Assembly: GCA_947568835.1 (NCBI GenBank)
Contig: OX387602.1
Location: 7,410,570-7,474,569 of the forward strand
DNA from: Protonemura montana
Taxonomy: Eukaryota > Arthropoda > Insecta > Plecoptera > Nemouridae
DNA length: 64,000 bases
Direction of reading: 5' to 3'
Shown here: positions 34,601-49,600 of the stretch, in pieces
Layout: each line of letters opens with the position of its first letter
Numbering within the stretch: the first letter of the stretch is position 1
Notes under the pieces: model-generated
Told to the model about the DNA's origin: nothing
Database searches by the model: none
Seen by the model: the letters and a program-made list of their open reading frames with translations, nothing else
Made by a program: the position numbers and the translations under genes

Positions 34601-37600
34601 AAAATGTTAACCCAAAATGTGAGCCCGGTTAACTTGTATGACGGAGATACATGACTTTTCAACATAGAATTTTGTGAGAATATTCTCAAAATGTGCGGGC
34701 AGTGTTAGGGTAAGATCTAATATTCGTATTTTCTTCATTTTTTAATTCACCACAGAACGGAATAAATTTAGAGATTTTCTGTATGTCCATAAGCTCTTCA
34801 TAAAAAGGAAAGTCATGTTTTGGCTGGAAAGAAATTATGAAAAGATTCAGTGAATGGTTTTATCAACAAGCAAGTAAAAATACATCCCCGTTGGGAGACA
34901 TACTCTGAACATAAACTATTTAGGCTAGTTGTAATTGAAACCAGTACCTGCAACGCTTAAGTCCCTCCTAAGCCAGGTAGCGATGGAAATTTAGCTGATA
35001 CATTTTATTATCTAAAAAGGGTTCGTGCCGTGCACTTCAGAAGGGCTTAGAAAGTGCACGTTTTCATTTTATTTACAGGGAAGTTTATCATCAAGCTTGC
35101 TTTTAATAATTCCGCTAACTTCTTACACCCTAGAGCTGGTTGAGAAAAGAAATCAAACTTTTTGTCACGTTCTCAACTTGGTGTTATCGAGAGAATTGCA
35201 AGCGGGTTAGTAGAGTAGGAGTACTCACGAGTCAGGCGTAAATAAACCAGGAAAATATGATTAATAACCAGCAAAAAGGGTATAACAACGTCACTCGAAC
35301 ATTAACTATAACTACAAGAAAAGTTTCAAATTATCATCAATTCATCATCTGCCATAAAAAAAACTCGATAAAAACATAAAAATACACCCGCTTTGCCGTT
35401 CTACCTATCAACGATGGTAAAATTTTGACGTCCAATGATGTTACACCGCACATACAGTAATGCACAGGAAACAATGCTGAAATTTATCGTTTCACGTCGC
35501 TACTATTAAACCACGCGACAGATGATTATCATATTTGCTCGATATTTCATCAGACGGCAATCAAACGCTTCACCAACAGCCAGTTTGGTCGGGGCGTACA
35601 GGACAAGCGGCAACCGATCCAGTAGCGGGAACACCGGCCACTCCTAGCCCGTCCTAAATCTCCGGATTTGTTTTCCGCAGCTAAGCGTCGTGCCACGGGC
35701 ATGGGTTTGCCTGCGGGGCTCGCGACAACCACGAATAAATCCTCATTAGCGGGCGAATGTGGGCCGCATCAGATGGAGAGAGGGTTGTCCGTCGTCCCAA
35801 CCCTACGACCGCTCCTCCCCCCCCCCCCTACTTCTTCCTCCTCACCCACCTTCAGCCACAGTCATGCAGGCCGCCAGGAAGTCACCACCGACGCCGACGC
35901 CGCCCACGAGACGCGTTAAGCAACGCGTTGCTTGCTGACCACGTCTCGTTTTAGTGCGACGATCTTTGCCACTCATTTCCAGGAATATCGAACCCATACC
36001 GCTATCCCCCCACACACCACCTACTCGACCTGGTCTGGGCGTGGGCGGTATGACTTTGCGTCGCTTCGGGCTGGAATTTTTGATTGATACTTGCATTTGG
36101 ACTACAAATGTTTTGATGAAACCCGCTAACCATAACAACACGGATAGGACATTTACGAACTACGAATAATATTTGAATCAACGCTTGTCAACGGTTTATT
36201 GACGTTCTACGCTCCGAATAATTCATGGAGCAATAAAACACTTGTTTTTTTTTCAATCGAGTTTTGCCGCGGTTGCATTCTTTAAAATAATGATTCAGCA
36301 TTCTATCTGCGTGCGACGCAACTGGCATATGATGTTGCTGCGAATCAGTCCCAAATAGGGACAAGATCAGATCTCTGAATTATTGCCAGTCGTAAAAACG
36401 CTGAAGATGCTGGCGGGGAGTGTAATAAAATCGTCGAGTTCGTCTCCCGCCGCTCCCGCGCTGGCATGGCGCTGTCTGCGATAGAGCTGCATGCGTTCAC
36501 GCTTTACTTGCCAATCCGCCTAATTAAATTTCCCTGTTCCTGCCAACGCAAGGATACAGTTCAATTTAGAGGCGCCCGAGTCCGCGACCGGGCGCAGAGT
36601 TCAACTTCCAAATAACAGCGTCGCTGTTAAAGTGCTATAATTCACGAGAGACGTTTTCTATCTACGCGCAGAAGGAAAAATATATCACAGAAAAATTATG
36701 CGCAAAATTTGTTCCAACCAGTTTCTTGAGGCGTATAGGGATCGCATTGGAGGCCTCAGGGTTGTTTTTACTTAAATATATCCAGGGTAGAAATTTCAAC
36801 CCTCCGTAGTCGTTGTAGATAAATATTGCCGCAAGAACGGTTCAAAATACCTTGCTATTTATTCGTTTCTGTACACATTTGGGAAACGTCGAAAATTATT
36901 AGTGGAAACGCGTTGGTTGTGTGTTTTGCGAAAACAAATACAATTTCGATTTTTAATACTTTTTTTTCGAAGTTCTAAATAAGTGGACGATAAGAGCGAA
37001 AAGACCGATTTTCACTGCTTCTAATTTTTCTCAAACGAAAAGCACCATGTAGCTCAATCATGACATCGATATGAAAGAATATTCCAGAGCCATTTCCTTC
37101 TGATTTTCATATCCCACGTGTTGGTTAGTTAAGCAAGAGTCAAATGCAAGACCCATATTTATTACACAGACCGTCATCACCTTTCGAGTAAAGACTGATC
37201 TTGACACTCACTTCGTGCGATGCATAAAGGCAGGACGGCGCCAAGAACTCGAAAGACGACGTCGAGGACGAAGACGACGACAAGTATCTTCGTCACAAGA
37301 AACTGTCTCCACTGATGAAAATTTGAGCTGGTAATTATACGCAAGGATTCATATCCCTGAACTATACGGCGCTAAATGAAGCCAGAGTATTCGCTGCTAG
37401 GAAACGTGCACTTAGAAAGCAACGTTCTCTGGCGTATGACTCATTTGAAACTGGAGCAATTCCAGCTGGAGAGAGAGAGAGAAATAAAGGAGTGTTGAAT
37501 TTGAGGTGCTATGTCAATAGAGGTCACTCTACTTTATGAGACCCATATTGAGAGTGAAGTGGAGCTTGTTACAAAGTGAGGTTTCTTGTCGCAGTCCACT

Positions 37601-40600
37601 AGAGGTGTAAGCACTCCCTAATTATTTACAAAGAGTCAGGGAACATCGGGTTGAAGCGGAACTAAATGCAAGATTAGACTTGCAACTTATTTCTGAGAGC
37701 TAGAGATTCTTTTGGATTTTGTGTGTGGAAATTCACGATAATCTGGTAACTGACGATACATTATCCCCTGGGAGATTGACTTTCATGGGTGTATGTGTCG
37801 AATATAAAAGTTGCTAAGGAAGGTTTTGGGTGGGGTTTAAACTCTTTCGGCCTACGGCTGTGAATGATTTCTTCCACGTGCCGAAAAGAACGTATTCAAG
37901 TCCCGGGAAAAAAAAAACTCAGAAGTGAGTTTACGTTGGGTTATGCAACAAAAGAGGGTTGGGACACGGCAAACAAATGCGCATAACTTTTCTTGGTTCT
38001 TATAACAAATTCGGAGAAGTCAGATTTGAGGCAGAAATCAGGTGAAAAACATGGTGTCTGTTCAGTTGAGTCATTAACTAATGAGTTGACGCTAAAAGGG
38101 AATTTCGAGGTATCGTCCCACTCCCAACGTCACTGCCAGATGGCAACGTGCACCTCTTCCCCGTTCTTAATTTCCGCTTTCGGCTGGCAATTTTTTTTAT
38201 CTTTATTGTTTGCGCTGATTCCAGTCTAGAGGGATGAATGGTGGTCATTAGACCCACTTAGATTTTTTATTTTCCTTGACGTGGAAAAAAAGACGGCTCT
38301 GTTTGTGTTTTTCTCACGAGAATATGACAGAGATAAAAGTGACAGTGCCAATCTCGCGAACGTCATGTGCCATTCTGCGCTTTTCAAAATAGTGGACCGA
38401 CCAAATTGCTGGAGGCGAGCTTTTTTTTTAAAGCAGAAAAAGCTATTAAAGATAGAAACATAACATGTAACATCGCGAGTTTACATTCGCCTGAAAATGA
38501 TCACTGAAAATGTTGTGCTCTCATAAGCAAACAAAGTTGTCTGCACTTGTGCTAAGAATTTATTTACAATGATTTATTTAATCAGGCTCTTTCATGCGTA
38601 AGTTTTTTTTTCATCCACTATGAAAAAAACAGCGCAAATTTATTCACGCAGGTAATGTTCTCCGTCGTAGATAAAAGTGGAGCGCTTTTCTGTTTTTAGA
38701 TTGTTTCAATGAAATGGTGTAGGTATACGCAATTCTTCTTTGGAAATACAATAGGGAAAAAAGCATTGTTCAGAGCCACTGTTCACTGAAAAACGATTCG
38801 CCTACGTAGCGGCCAAAATTTCTGAGCATCCTATAACCTAATCATGCAAAGCCACATGAAAAAAGTAAAAAATTATGTAACCGATTCTTGCTTTCACATA
38901 ACTTCTTTCAAAAAATGTAATAATTACATTTCCAAAAATAACAAACACGAAATTCCGCAAAAAATTACAAGCTCACAAGCCAGCTTATGAACGTTTCATA
39001 CTCAACAGATATAATCTCTCGTTACCCGCACATTTCCAACTAACAAAACATAACTGGAAATAATCAAGGCAAACACGATTCACCCGACGGCGATCCGAAG
39101 AACGGCGTCGCGTCGGAAACGTTCAAGTCCCTTGAACTTGCGACCAGGCCGCCGGGTGATAAATTCACCACTCCCTGAGAACATCTCGTCCGCGACTCGC
39201 GAGCTTACCCCGTCCTCGCGCTGATCCTGATCCTGCCCACACTGCCAGAGGACACCACAATAAGTGTGATGGTATGATTGATGATCCACTCAACTCCCCG
39301 GCTCATCAGCGTCGTGGAGATGGTTGTGTCACATTACTTTCAATGTAGGAGCGTAGAGTACGCAGAGGAAAAAGTGCGTGACATATTGTCATTGCGTATA
39401 AGTGTTGTAGTGGTTTAGTGTATGTAATGTAATAAAAGTTACTATGAACTTTACTCGATTGGCTAGAGGGAAAAAACAGTGCGTCACGGTAGGTATGTTT
39501 TAACCTACCATATTGTTTGTTTTGTAAAAATACAGTTGTACTGCAATGCCTATATTCTGTATCGAATGAAATTCCTTTAGTCATGGTTTTCGCTCAGAAA
39601 CGGAATAAAAAGTACCCCAAAATATACATGAAGTAATGAACTAAAATTAAACAATACGAGAAAAAAATTCTACGAATTCTTTCTTTTCATTATGCAGAAA
39701 GTAAGTTATGGAGAAATACGATTGCTCTGCGGGCTGCGTTCAGAGGTCGAGGCAAACTTTTTCAAAATGAGCCGTTTAGCTACCAAAGAAATTTGCATGG
39801 ACAGTAGCGTACCTCAACAGCCCACTTAACACCATTTTCTAGCGTTGTTTACGGGTCAAGGTTGATTGTTGGATCAGTTTTTTAAGGGAAGTTGTAAGTT
39901 TCTACTGAATTTGCTCTGCGGGCTGCGTTTAGGAGTTTAATTAAGATATTTAAAATAACTCCGCAAACTTCTCATAAAAACACTGAAAGATACAACCGAA
40001 CGGTTTTTCATGTCGGAAATACTGATCCTAGTCAGATCACTGAAGTTAAACAACACTGAACTGAGCCTCAACTGTCAACTGAACGATTGATTGAGACAGA
40101 GCTCAGAGGTTGGAGGGATTGAAGTGAGTACAACAATTACACTCGTCTTGCTTATCAACCTCTCGACTGCGTGGATTTGTGTAGAAATCTTGTTGTCCGC
40201 GTTGTACCGTCCTTTGGTAAAAACGTTAAACCGATGGCCCCCTTGGTGCTCTTCAATAGGGTGGCTTGGTGTGCCGGCACCGGGTTTTCCTTCCTCCCTT
40301 CAAAGCTTGGCTATGTGCATTATAATTCTCACTATCATCACCCATTTATTCTCTGAAGCCATGAGTGCTGCAGGGTCAGTTATCAAAACAGCGCGTACTT
40401 AAGCTTAACTTATAATAAATCAAGGATACCAAAAAGTAGTTATTGTGATTGGATTTTTAAATCGAACAAATTTGCTCTGCGGGATGCATTAAGGGGCTAA
40501 CACGAACAGTATCGGAGAAAACTAATATCACCAGAAATAAAGAATTTTAATAAATATTTATACCTTTTTTTCAAATAACCTGTTATGCAATGTTCTGAAA

Positions 40601-43600
40601 TAACGATAAACGCAAATAAGTAACCATGTCTAACTCGGCACCTCCACCGTAACTTTGCAGCCAGCAGAGTACCTTTTGAGCAATGGACCAAAATCGCAGC
40701 CCCAACAGATACCCGAATAACACATATTGAATTTCAGCTAAATTTCCACCTAACGATGAGATCGTATACATTAATTAAACAGCTAAATGCTTATTTAACT
40801 CTCTTGTGGTGGAAAATCGGTGAATTATTATTCCAATAAATTTTAAATCTGCGTTGAATGCAGGCGAGCAGAGCTCTCCCGAGAAACCAATTAGTGCGAT
40901 ACACTGGAGCCGTTGGTAATTGCCTGCAAGAGTTGCACGATTCTCAAAATTAATTGATTAAAAAGTTACAAAAAAAACCCGAAAGGCACCTATTAAAAAA
41001 GGGACACTTCCGGCGCGAACGGTTTGGAAAGAGAGAGCGCCGACTCCCGCGAGACGGGCCCGGGTAAAAACACAGCCAGCCGCCGGATCGAATCTCCCTA
41101 AAGATTGTCAGATGCAGGGTTTGTGATAATATTATGAAACCCTCGCACAATCATGTTTAATAACGCCGAGCTCCCGTATCTTTCATCTTGCACGCGAAGC
41201 GTTTAACTTTGCCGAAATCTGTTCCGTTGTCTTTGATGTGAAACGGCCGCGACGCAGTGCAATCTAAACCGTGGCTGCTGGCTGTGACCAAGTTTAGTTA
41301 ATTACTAATTAACGATAACTAAAGCAACAAAGGGCGCGCACAAAGAAGGGCAGCCCCTAATCTGGGTCCGATATTCCTCAGCCTTTTTATTTCTAAAGAG
41401 CGGGGAATGCACCAAAACCAGAGCCTTCTACGCCTCTGCGCTATGATTTATGTTGCCACTTTTGGCAAACCTCCATGACACACACTTTTACCAATTTATC
41501 TATTTGCCCTTTTTTGCCCTCTTTTGTATTTGCCCCTACTTATTGGATCACATCTTACTTTTTGCCGAGGAACATAAATATACAGAACTTAAAAATAAAC
41601 ACACTGAGAAAGCTCGTCAAAAACTATGTGCGTATCCGCTCTAATTTTCCGTTAATTTAAAAAAGCTCGACATTTCTCTCTGCTTTGCAAGGGTTGAGAG
41701 AATGGTCCTCAATAATAGGCGCTGTCCTCTTGAGTGTCCAATAAATTAGAAGGTGAAAGGGCTGCGGTCGGTCCAGTCGAAACAGGGCGCTCTGCCTGGG
41801 TCTCGAGTACCCGACGACAGGGTCATTAGGCTACAGCGTGCTGCCCAGAGCAGGCCGAAAAACAAATTCACATTGTTGACTTTACTTCATTGAAAGGTCG
41901 TACGAAGTTACAAAATACCACAATCACTCATCGCAGCCGCCCCGTAATGATGCAAGTTCTATCTTCGAGGAGTCCGCGCACTACAGCGATATTCGGTCGA
42001 GACCGGAACTACAAGGATACTAATAAGATCCCCAAAGGCGAGTTTTATTCCGCGACAGAATGTTGCTATTAATTAAAGGCAAGACAAGGTGAGCTTATAA
42101 ATAAAGCTAATGTCTCGGAATGAAGTCAACTTTACCACAAGAGTGGAAGCTAATTTCGTACACTCGAGGTAATAAATTTGTATTTTTTTTTGCAAATATG
42201 AAAACTAGGCAAGATTTATTTCACTTCATTCTTTGCAAAGAGACGCAATTGTATCGATCAACGCTGTGGTGAACTGTAACGTATAACTTTGCAGAGGTGG
42301 GATGAACACTTATTTACTGTCTCTAAAATACGCACCGACTCACGATTGTTTCTCTATTTCGTCTGTTAGGTGCCCCGCAAACACAAATGATCCGTTATTC
42401 GTTTGGCTTCCTTGGAGCAAAACTAGAGTTGGATTACATCCAAGGGTGTAATCTTAATTAGTTCCATCTGGTCTCCGAAGAGACCGTTTACTTATTACGT
42501 CGAGAAATAGGCTAGCTTACTCGCGCTCGAGGATAGGCGGTGGTTGAGCAGGGGGTGGGTGGGGGCGGGAGGGCGCCCGGGACGCGCCCTGTAGAGATTT
42601 ACGACACCTCGCCGAAAGTTGGATCAAAAGCAGATGATACTGCTGCTACTGATGCGGCTACTGGTGCTCTAAATTATTCACGTGAAGGAGGTTATGGCGA
42701 ATTATCCCCCCCCCCCCCCCCCAAGTACCCTTCCGACAAACACCATTTTTTCACACTTTTCATCATACAATACGCGCGTCAACTGCTCGCCAAACGTCAA
42801 ATAATTCAATAAACTGTATACGAAGTCCTCCCACATCGGCGACGCCTCGTCGCGTAAGTGTAGAACAATGGCTAAAGTTCAGGCATTGTGGCGTACACGG
42901 AAAATCCTCGCGCCCCGGGAATGAGTGACGCTTCAATAGACATTATTTGCCAGAATTGTTATTTGTAGTTGTTACGTCAAAACAATCCGCAGTTCAAAGT
43001 TCGGAAATCATCAGGATCGGCACGAAGAAACCCATTCTTTGTTGCCTCCATGTGCCTGCTATTATTTTCCGATGCAATCCAACCCGTCAACTTTTCGTCC
43101 ATAATGTTCTTAAATGGAGATAGAATATAGTCTTGGTAAGTGATACATAAAAGTAGAGCTTTCATATTGTGCCACGCGCACAGTAGCGCGCCGGGCGCAA
43201 AAGTTAAGTCATAAAACTATATTATCACTTTCGACAAATTAAACGCTAAATTTATGAGGAGTCAGACGCCTTCGCTCGGCTAGCGCGCCGACTCCATCTT
43301 TGATGTGATGAAGAGTTGACGAGAGTTGTACGTCGTAAACAGAGTTTTCCGGATCTGGAATATGCACAGGCTGGTCGAGGGGAACGAAAGGCAAGGGGGG
43401 AGGGGCGTTGAGTGGAGTGGAAGAAGATGATGAAGCCTGAACTAGAGCTTATGACTAGCTTTATGTAAGATAATGAAATCTACCATTAATATTCATAAAA
43501 GGAAAGACGGCGTCGTCGCCATGTCTTGGTGTATATTAAACTTTGGCCGTCATGAAGGTTAAACATAGCTGTAATATAAGCATGGCCTGTGATGTAACCC

Positions 43601-46600
43601 CCCGCCCGCCGCGTTATCTATAACATGTGGTTGGCTTCGGTTGTTTAGTTTCCTGTCTCTGTCTTCATCTAACTAATGCTGTACACAATGCTACAAGAGT
43701 GAAGAGATAAGTTGTTTTACGTTTGAGGCGTTAGATGTGGCGGAACTTTACGGATGATTAGGCCACGAGTCTTTGGCGGCGTTGCGTTCAAAAATCTGCA
43801 CTGCACGAGCCACCATCTCGTGAACATCTCGTGTATGATGCGTAATAAAGGCGGGAAAACAATGCGTGCGTTGTGCGGGGTAAAGTGTGATCTCACGATG
43901 ATGAATCGCGTATTAGGGATACAATTGTTTGTTAACACGTTCAGGTCATGAATTATAAGAAAGTTGAGAAGTTTTCGTTAAAATGTCAGCCCTGTGTCTT
44001 GCTTAAAGTGTCTGGTCCTCGTCGGTGCGGAGATGACTCGCACCATGGAAACGCACAATTAGGCCGCTCTTCTGCACTGCAGGAAGGAAGGAAACTGGGG
44101 CTAAACGAGCGATGATGAGACATACTATATCTAAAAAAAACTTTTCTCTGTAATTCATGTATAACGACTAACGAGAGATGTTCTAAGCAATCTCAACCCA
44201 CTCCACTGATCGATTGTTAATGCCGAGCGCAAAGTTGGCCTTCCTCTATAACTCACTCGTTCGTGTTGCTTGTGAGCATCTATCTGATATCCGCAATGAA
44301 TTCCAAACATCTCCGGCAAACCCGCGGTTTAGTGGGCCAACGCCGCCAAGTCGGCCAGATGAGAACAACGTTTTTTGTTTCCTTTTTTATCCCTATTATC
44401 GGGAGTGAAACTGTTTGATAAAGTTTTTCACTAAAAAGGAGATTGTTTCGACTTTCCTTTCAGGCTTTCGTCTCCTGCTTTTGAAGATACTATCTGAACA
44501 TGTTAACAATGGAGTTTCTCGTCGCCGTTGCCGAGTGAGCGTCTGCACGAGTTGGGAAGAAGAGAGGCTGAGGGAACGAACGAAAGAAAGCTAGAGACAT
44601 AAAACAATGTACAAAACTATGTCCTTGCGGTTTGCAATAGGCAGGATCGTTTATATCTGCCAGGTAGAGGTAGAGTCCATTTGTAACCGTCAGTGTCACT
44701 AGCCCAAGTAACCAGATCATTGTGTCCTAGCTTTTGATACAACGCAAGTCAACGCATACCTATAGCAAGAAAGATTAAAGCAGCAAGAAATTTACACTGA
44801 ACATGAAGGTAAAATATGATGTTCACATAAATAACTTATTGTGATTCAGTGGAACGCTGGGACTTTTAAAACTAATCAAATGTAAACCATAGCCGAGCTT
44901 TGAGCTTGAAGCGTCGAGAAAAATCTTCCAATCGTATCATGACCCTCGCGCGGTACGATACGTTTCATTTTCATATTCGCTTTTAAAACACCGAATTGGT
45001 TTCCGCGGTCGAGAGAAACGCGGCCGCGTTAAGATTGGGTTGACAAATTGCGGAGTGCCTTGCAGGTCGCGGCTACGAGGCCTCTTTTCGACGATCTCGT
45101 GAATCTCGTGGCGGCGTCGACACGCCATCTGGCGGCCAGCGAGTGCTGATTACACCCGAACGAACCTTCGGCATTGATCGCCCGAGCGAGGCTAGATGCT
45201 GCCGACTCTCGTTGTTCGAACTCCAAGAAATTACTCCTCATGAAGCGGTGAAATGCAAATGAAAGTAATGAAAGTTAAAGTTGGATAGAATGCTTGTAAA
45301 CAGATTTCGAATAGTAATATGAAGCTTTATGTTCATTAGTTTGGGTTTCAAATGAACCCTGTTTCAGGGATTCTACTACAAAAGTGATTGTGGTATAGAA
45401 TGAGTAATCCACAAGTAAGTAAGGAGAGTACACAGAATTTTACCTCTATCAAGCAAATGTGCAAAGGAATTTCGCTTTAAAGTTGCATCAAATTAGTATG
45501 AGTGTTAGGACTATTAATTATCTTGATTCAAGGATGACTAATATTTATGAATGCCTACCAGATATTAAACAACTGTAATTTTATAGAAAGTTGCTACTGT
45601 AAAGCTTCAATCTTGTTGGTTTTTGTCTCTCCTCGTCAAATTTCCCTTATTTGCACTAAGCACACGATTATTGGATTCCACTTAACACTTCCAGCAAACC
45701 AAAAAGTAGTGCTCAACATCTCTTCAGCACGAGATATGATACGAAATTATGCATCGTGCTGTAATGTATTTGACGCAGCCGCTGTGAATAGCACGCCGCG
45801 GATCCTCTGAGAGATAAAATGGAAATTCGCTGACGAAACCACACGTGTGTTGACTGTGTGCTCTATGGAAACCGTCTGAGGTCACTAATGGCACTAATTT
45901 GGACCAAAATTTGGGGATGAGGGAAGAGTTTGGCGTTAGGTTATAGAATAATTTAATTTAATGTCAACTTCATAGATTTTTTTTTGTTGCAAGTCAAAAA
46001 CTTGATTCTGAAAGCCTGAAATAATGACGGACCGACGACGTACAGCGAGTTATGAAATCAAAGATGCTGGCGGGTGTTCGGTACAGTACCTACGTTTAGT
46101 CTACTGCTAGTAGGCACTTAAAGAACTGTAAAATAGAATCATGCTCAACTAAATTATCTACCAAGAAGTTATATAAAAGGCTGCAGTAGAAATGTCTCTG
46201 ACTTTATAAGAGAATTTTACAATAAATCAAAATCACATTTTATCGTCTCTCCGAACTGTCTAAAGACGATCGCTACTGTTCAACAAGAGTAGTTTCTTAG
46301 CTGAACATAAAGTGCCCTTTGAGGATCAAATGGTCGCTACGCACGCATCCCACAATCGCTCTACGTCTTGACGAGCCGGGATTTAGGAAGGACTCCGGTT
46401 CACCTGACAAACGCTCGTGCAGCTTAACCAACTCGTAAACACTTACATGCAATAAACCAGCCACTATAGACTCAAAGATAGCTATACGAGCTGAGAAAGG
46501 AATGCATTGGCAAGTGTACAACCCATCTCCTTCTAGAGAACAGTAATCCAGAAGCTTGTTAGTTAATCCTTTCTTGGTGACCGTATTTCATTACCGGATC

Positions 46601-49600
46601 AGCGTTAAACTTTCGCGTAATCAATGCGGACAAAATGGACGGGAGCCGCATTTGGGATAGTAAGGGATGCTAGGGTGTGCCCGTGCCGACACTTGGCAAC
46701 TTATCGTACGTGCCGCTTGCTTCGAGTGAAAACGCAACAACACGGGCAGTAAAGTTTCATCAACTGCAGAATGGGGTAGATAGGGGCGATGGCTTAACGG
46801 GAATGCAAGAGTGTAAAATCCTATCAAAGTCCTGGACTAAATGATGTGTTTAAAAAAAAAATGTATATAGTGTAAACACAATTCAGGTCAGAATCGGGTT
46901 ACAATATAACATCATTTGCCGTGGCAGTCCCGTCGGGTAAGAGTTGGAAATCTGCGCAAGAGAGTGTAGATTGTGTTTCTGGTACAGATTTTACAAATCC
47001 TACTCCTAAAATTTGATTTATTAGAATAAATGCCTTCAGCAGCGACCTTGGGTATGGCATGAACCAATCACAATGCGTAACCTTGAGAACGTGGCTCTAA
47101 AAAAATGAAACATCAACACTAGCGAAGGCTCTAAGAGTTGTTCTGACAGGGAAGGTAAGATGTGAGCACAAAATGGGCTTAAAATTGAAACGACGCTTAA
47201 AGAGGAGAAACTTTTAGATGAGCCGAAATAAATCCCCGAAGAAAGGTGAAAATCGTCAAAGACTTTCGCATAAGTCTCGAAGAGACGATGCACCTATACG
47301 GGTACATTTGGTCTATCTTTCGCTTTCCAAGAGCCAACGCCGAGGATAGTAGATAAAGAGATAAATGTGATTATGTTATCTATGGCGCTGGTAAGGTCTC
47401 GTGGGTCCCACAGAACATAGCGTCGCGCGCCTGCCTCTGGCTCAGCCCACGGAACTCGTGAGGTCCCTAACCGAGACGCGGCATACGCTCCAAAACGGGG
47501 CCAAAGTATGCGAGGGCCCACCGACCGAAGAGAGGGAAGTGAAAATGGAAATGCGAATATCTTGAAATGAACAGAGAGTCTAAATTGACAAAGAGAAAAA
47601 AGGTTGAAAGGAATTGTGGTAAACATCTTTGGGCATATACCGTGTATAAGCGAAGAGGATTTGTAAATAAAAGTCTGGTGAGAGAATGGACCAGCCCTGT
47701 ATATTGAACCTCCTATTTGGGGGTAAGATCGATCGGAAATAAGGACGATAAGTGGAAATATGTGTACGAGAAGAAACGATGGAAATATTATATCGAAGAA
47801 AGTTGAAAATAATATTAAGACCACAGCTATCGAGTGAGTAAATAAGCCTCCATAAAAATACTAGATGAGGAATCTAAAAAGAATATACACTCGAGAGGAG
47901 AGTGTATTATATTAAACATATTTATTGATCAAGCACGAAGTAAGAACGCATTTGGAGTCGTGCGGCTGGTAACGATTTATGTTTAACTGCATAAGGTCCT
48001 TGATTCACGAGAGAAAGAAATCTTTCTAGCAAATTCAATTAAATATGATCAATGGTGGAAATAATAAGATTTGAACGAGCAGTAAATGTACTAGTCTTCA
48101 AGCAGCTTGTGAACCCCCTTCGTCACGGCTATATACTCATCTGGAATATTAAACGATGCCTTAATTGATTTAAGAAACTTTCCGGGGTAAAATCACGGAG
48201 GAGTCGTCAACTTCCTGCAACGTGGATGCTGTTCGTGAGGATTTTACGACATGAACGTAATTGCCGTATCAGGCAGACGCAATTACTGAGCACTTACTAT
48301 TTGCTCAACTCAAGCATTCGGTGCTAATATCAAGATGCTAGGCATACCTATACGTGCAAACGTGTAATACTCTCATTAAGGATTGCAAATCATGAAACGC
48401 AGAACGGGAAAAACAAACGCAAAATGTACCTGAAGTTTAAAATAAAACGATTATGGCGTTTGGATTGAATTACTACCTCTTTTTCAAGGTTTGGAGTGGC
48501 ACACCATCTGGTTGTACCATTGATTTTGTAGGTACAGTCAGAGGTCCAGCATTAATGTTAAACTTTCTGAGTAAATAAGCCGGCAACAGGCAGTAATGGT
48601 GGATGGCGCTTGCGACCGTCTTTTTCAGAAACCTCTAAAATTGAGTAGTTACGACTCAAAATATCGATACATATATATCTGTCGTTAGAGTTAGCATATA
48701 TAAAGATTATTTGAACGTAAACTATTCTCCTATGTGAGTACTCGGCAAGAAAGAACGAAATAAAAGGTCAAAACGCTCGAAACGACGGTGTCTCCACCTA
48801 CAAGTATCCTCCTTTTTTTGTCGGTAAAGTAGTCATTTGACGGTTATTTTTTGATAAAACAGTTAAACATTAGCGCTCTGGTAGTACGGTTTCCCCGTGA
48901 CGTTTATCCAGTCAGAACGGCAAAAGAAGGATACTTTTAAACAAAGAGCAAGACTTTGATTACATGTTACACATTGTCACATAGACGCCATCCGAACTCA
49001 CTGAACGATATCTTTGATGAAGACGCCCGAAGTTCTCAATGCGGATATCGTAAATTGAACGCAAATTATAATCTGAGGATGATGTTGACATCAACAACGC
49101 GCTGATATGTTTGCGTGGTTCGACTCGGGCGATATTCATTCATTCGCGTTCCAAGTTTGCCGGCGTCGGCAGCGTCGGCGTCAGCGTAGGGTCCGGGGGC
49201 TGACAAATGGCCGACCGTGTGTCCGACACGGACAAAAGACTGGTCTACACGGGGGAAACAGCCCTGACCATTAATCCGCCGGAGCCGCCGCAAAGAGCGC
49301 CGTGGTGGACAAGGAATGGACAACTGCAGACATAATAGCTGACAAAAGCATCTACATACAGAAGCCATGTTTGGCTTTGGAAACATAAGCTTAGCGTCGA
49401 CGGCATGCACAAGACCCACGGGAAAAGTAAGCCGCGAATGGGAGTTGTTTTAAAGGATTATGTAGTTATTTCTCTTAAAATTACGAGTTTTTATGTTAGT
49501 GTGTAAATTGTCTTTAAAACAACAAAATTGTCTGCCCGTACACAAATATCCAAAATGTCCTCAATAATTTGTTTGTGAATCTTGTTTTCTGAAAGAAGTG

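Noticed and set aside
41760..41860. tRNA-like GGTCTCGAGTACCCG segment
   Set aside because: No cloverleaf with proper acceptor and anticodon stems could be drawn on either strand.
47294..47824. Longest intronic open frame on the minus strand (176 codons)
   Set aside because: No recognisable domain, mixed composition, no splice context or start support. It lies in the 27-kb intron and is probably chance.
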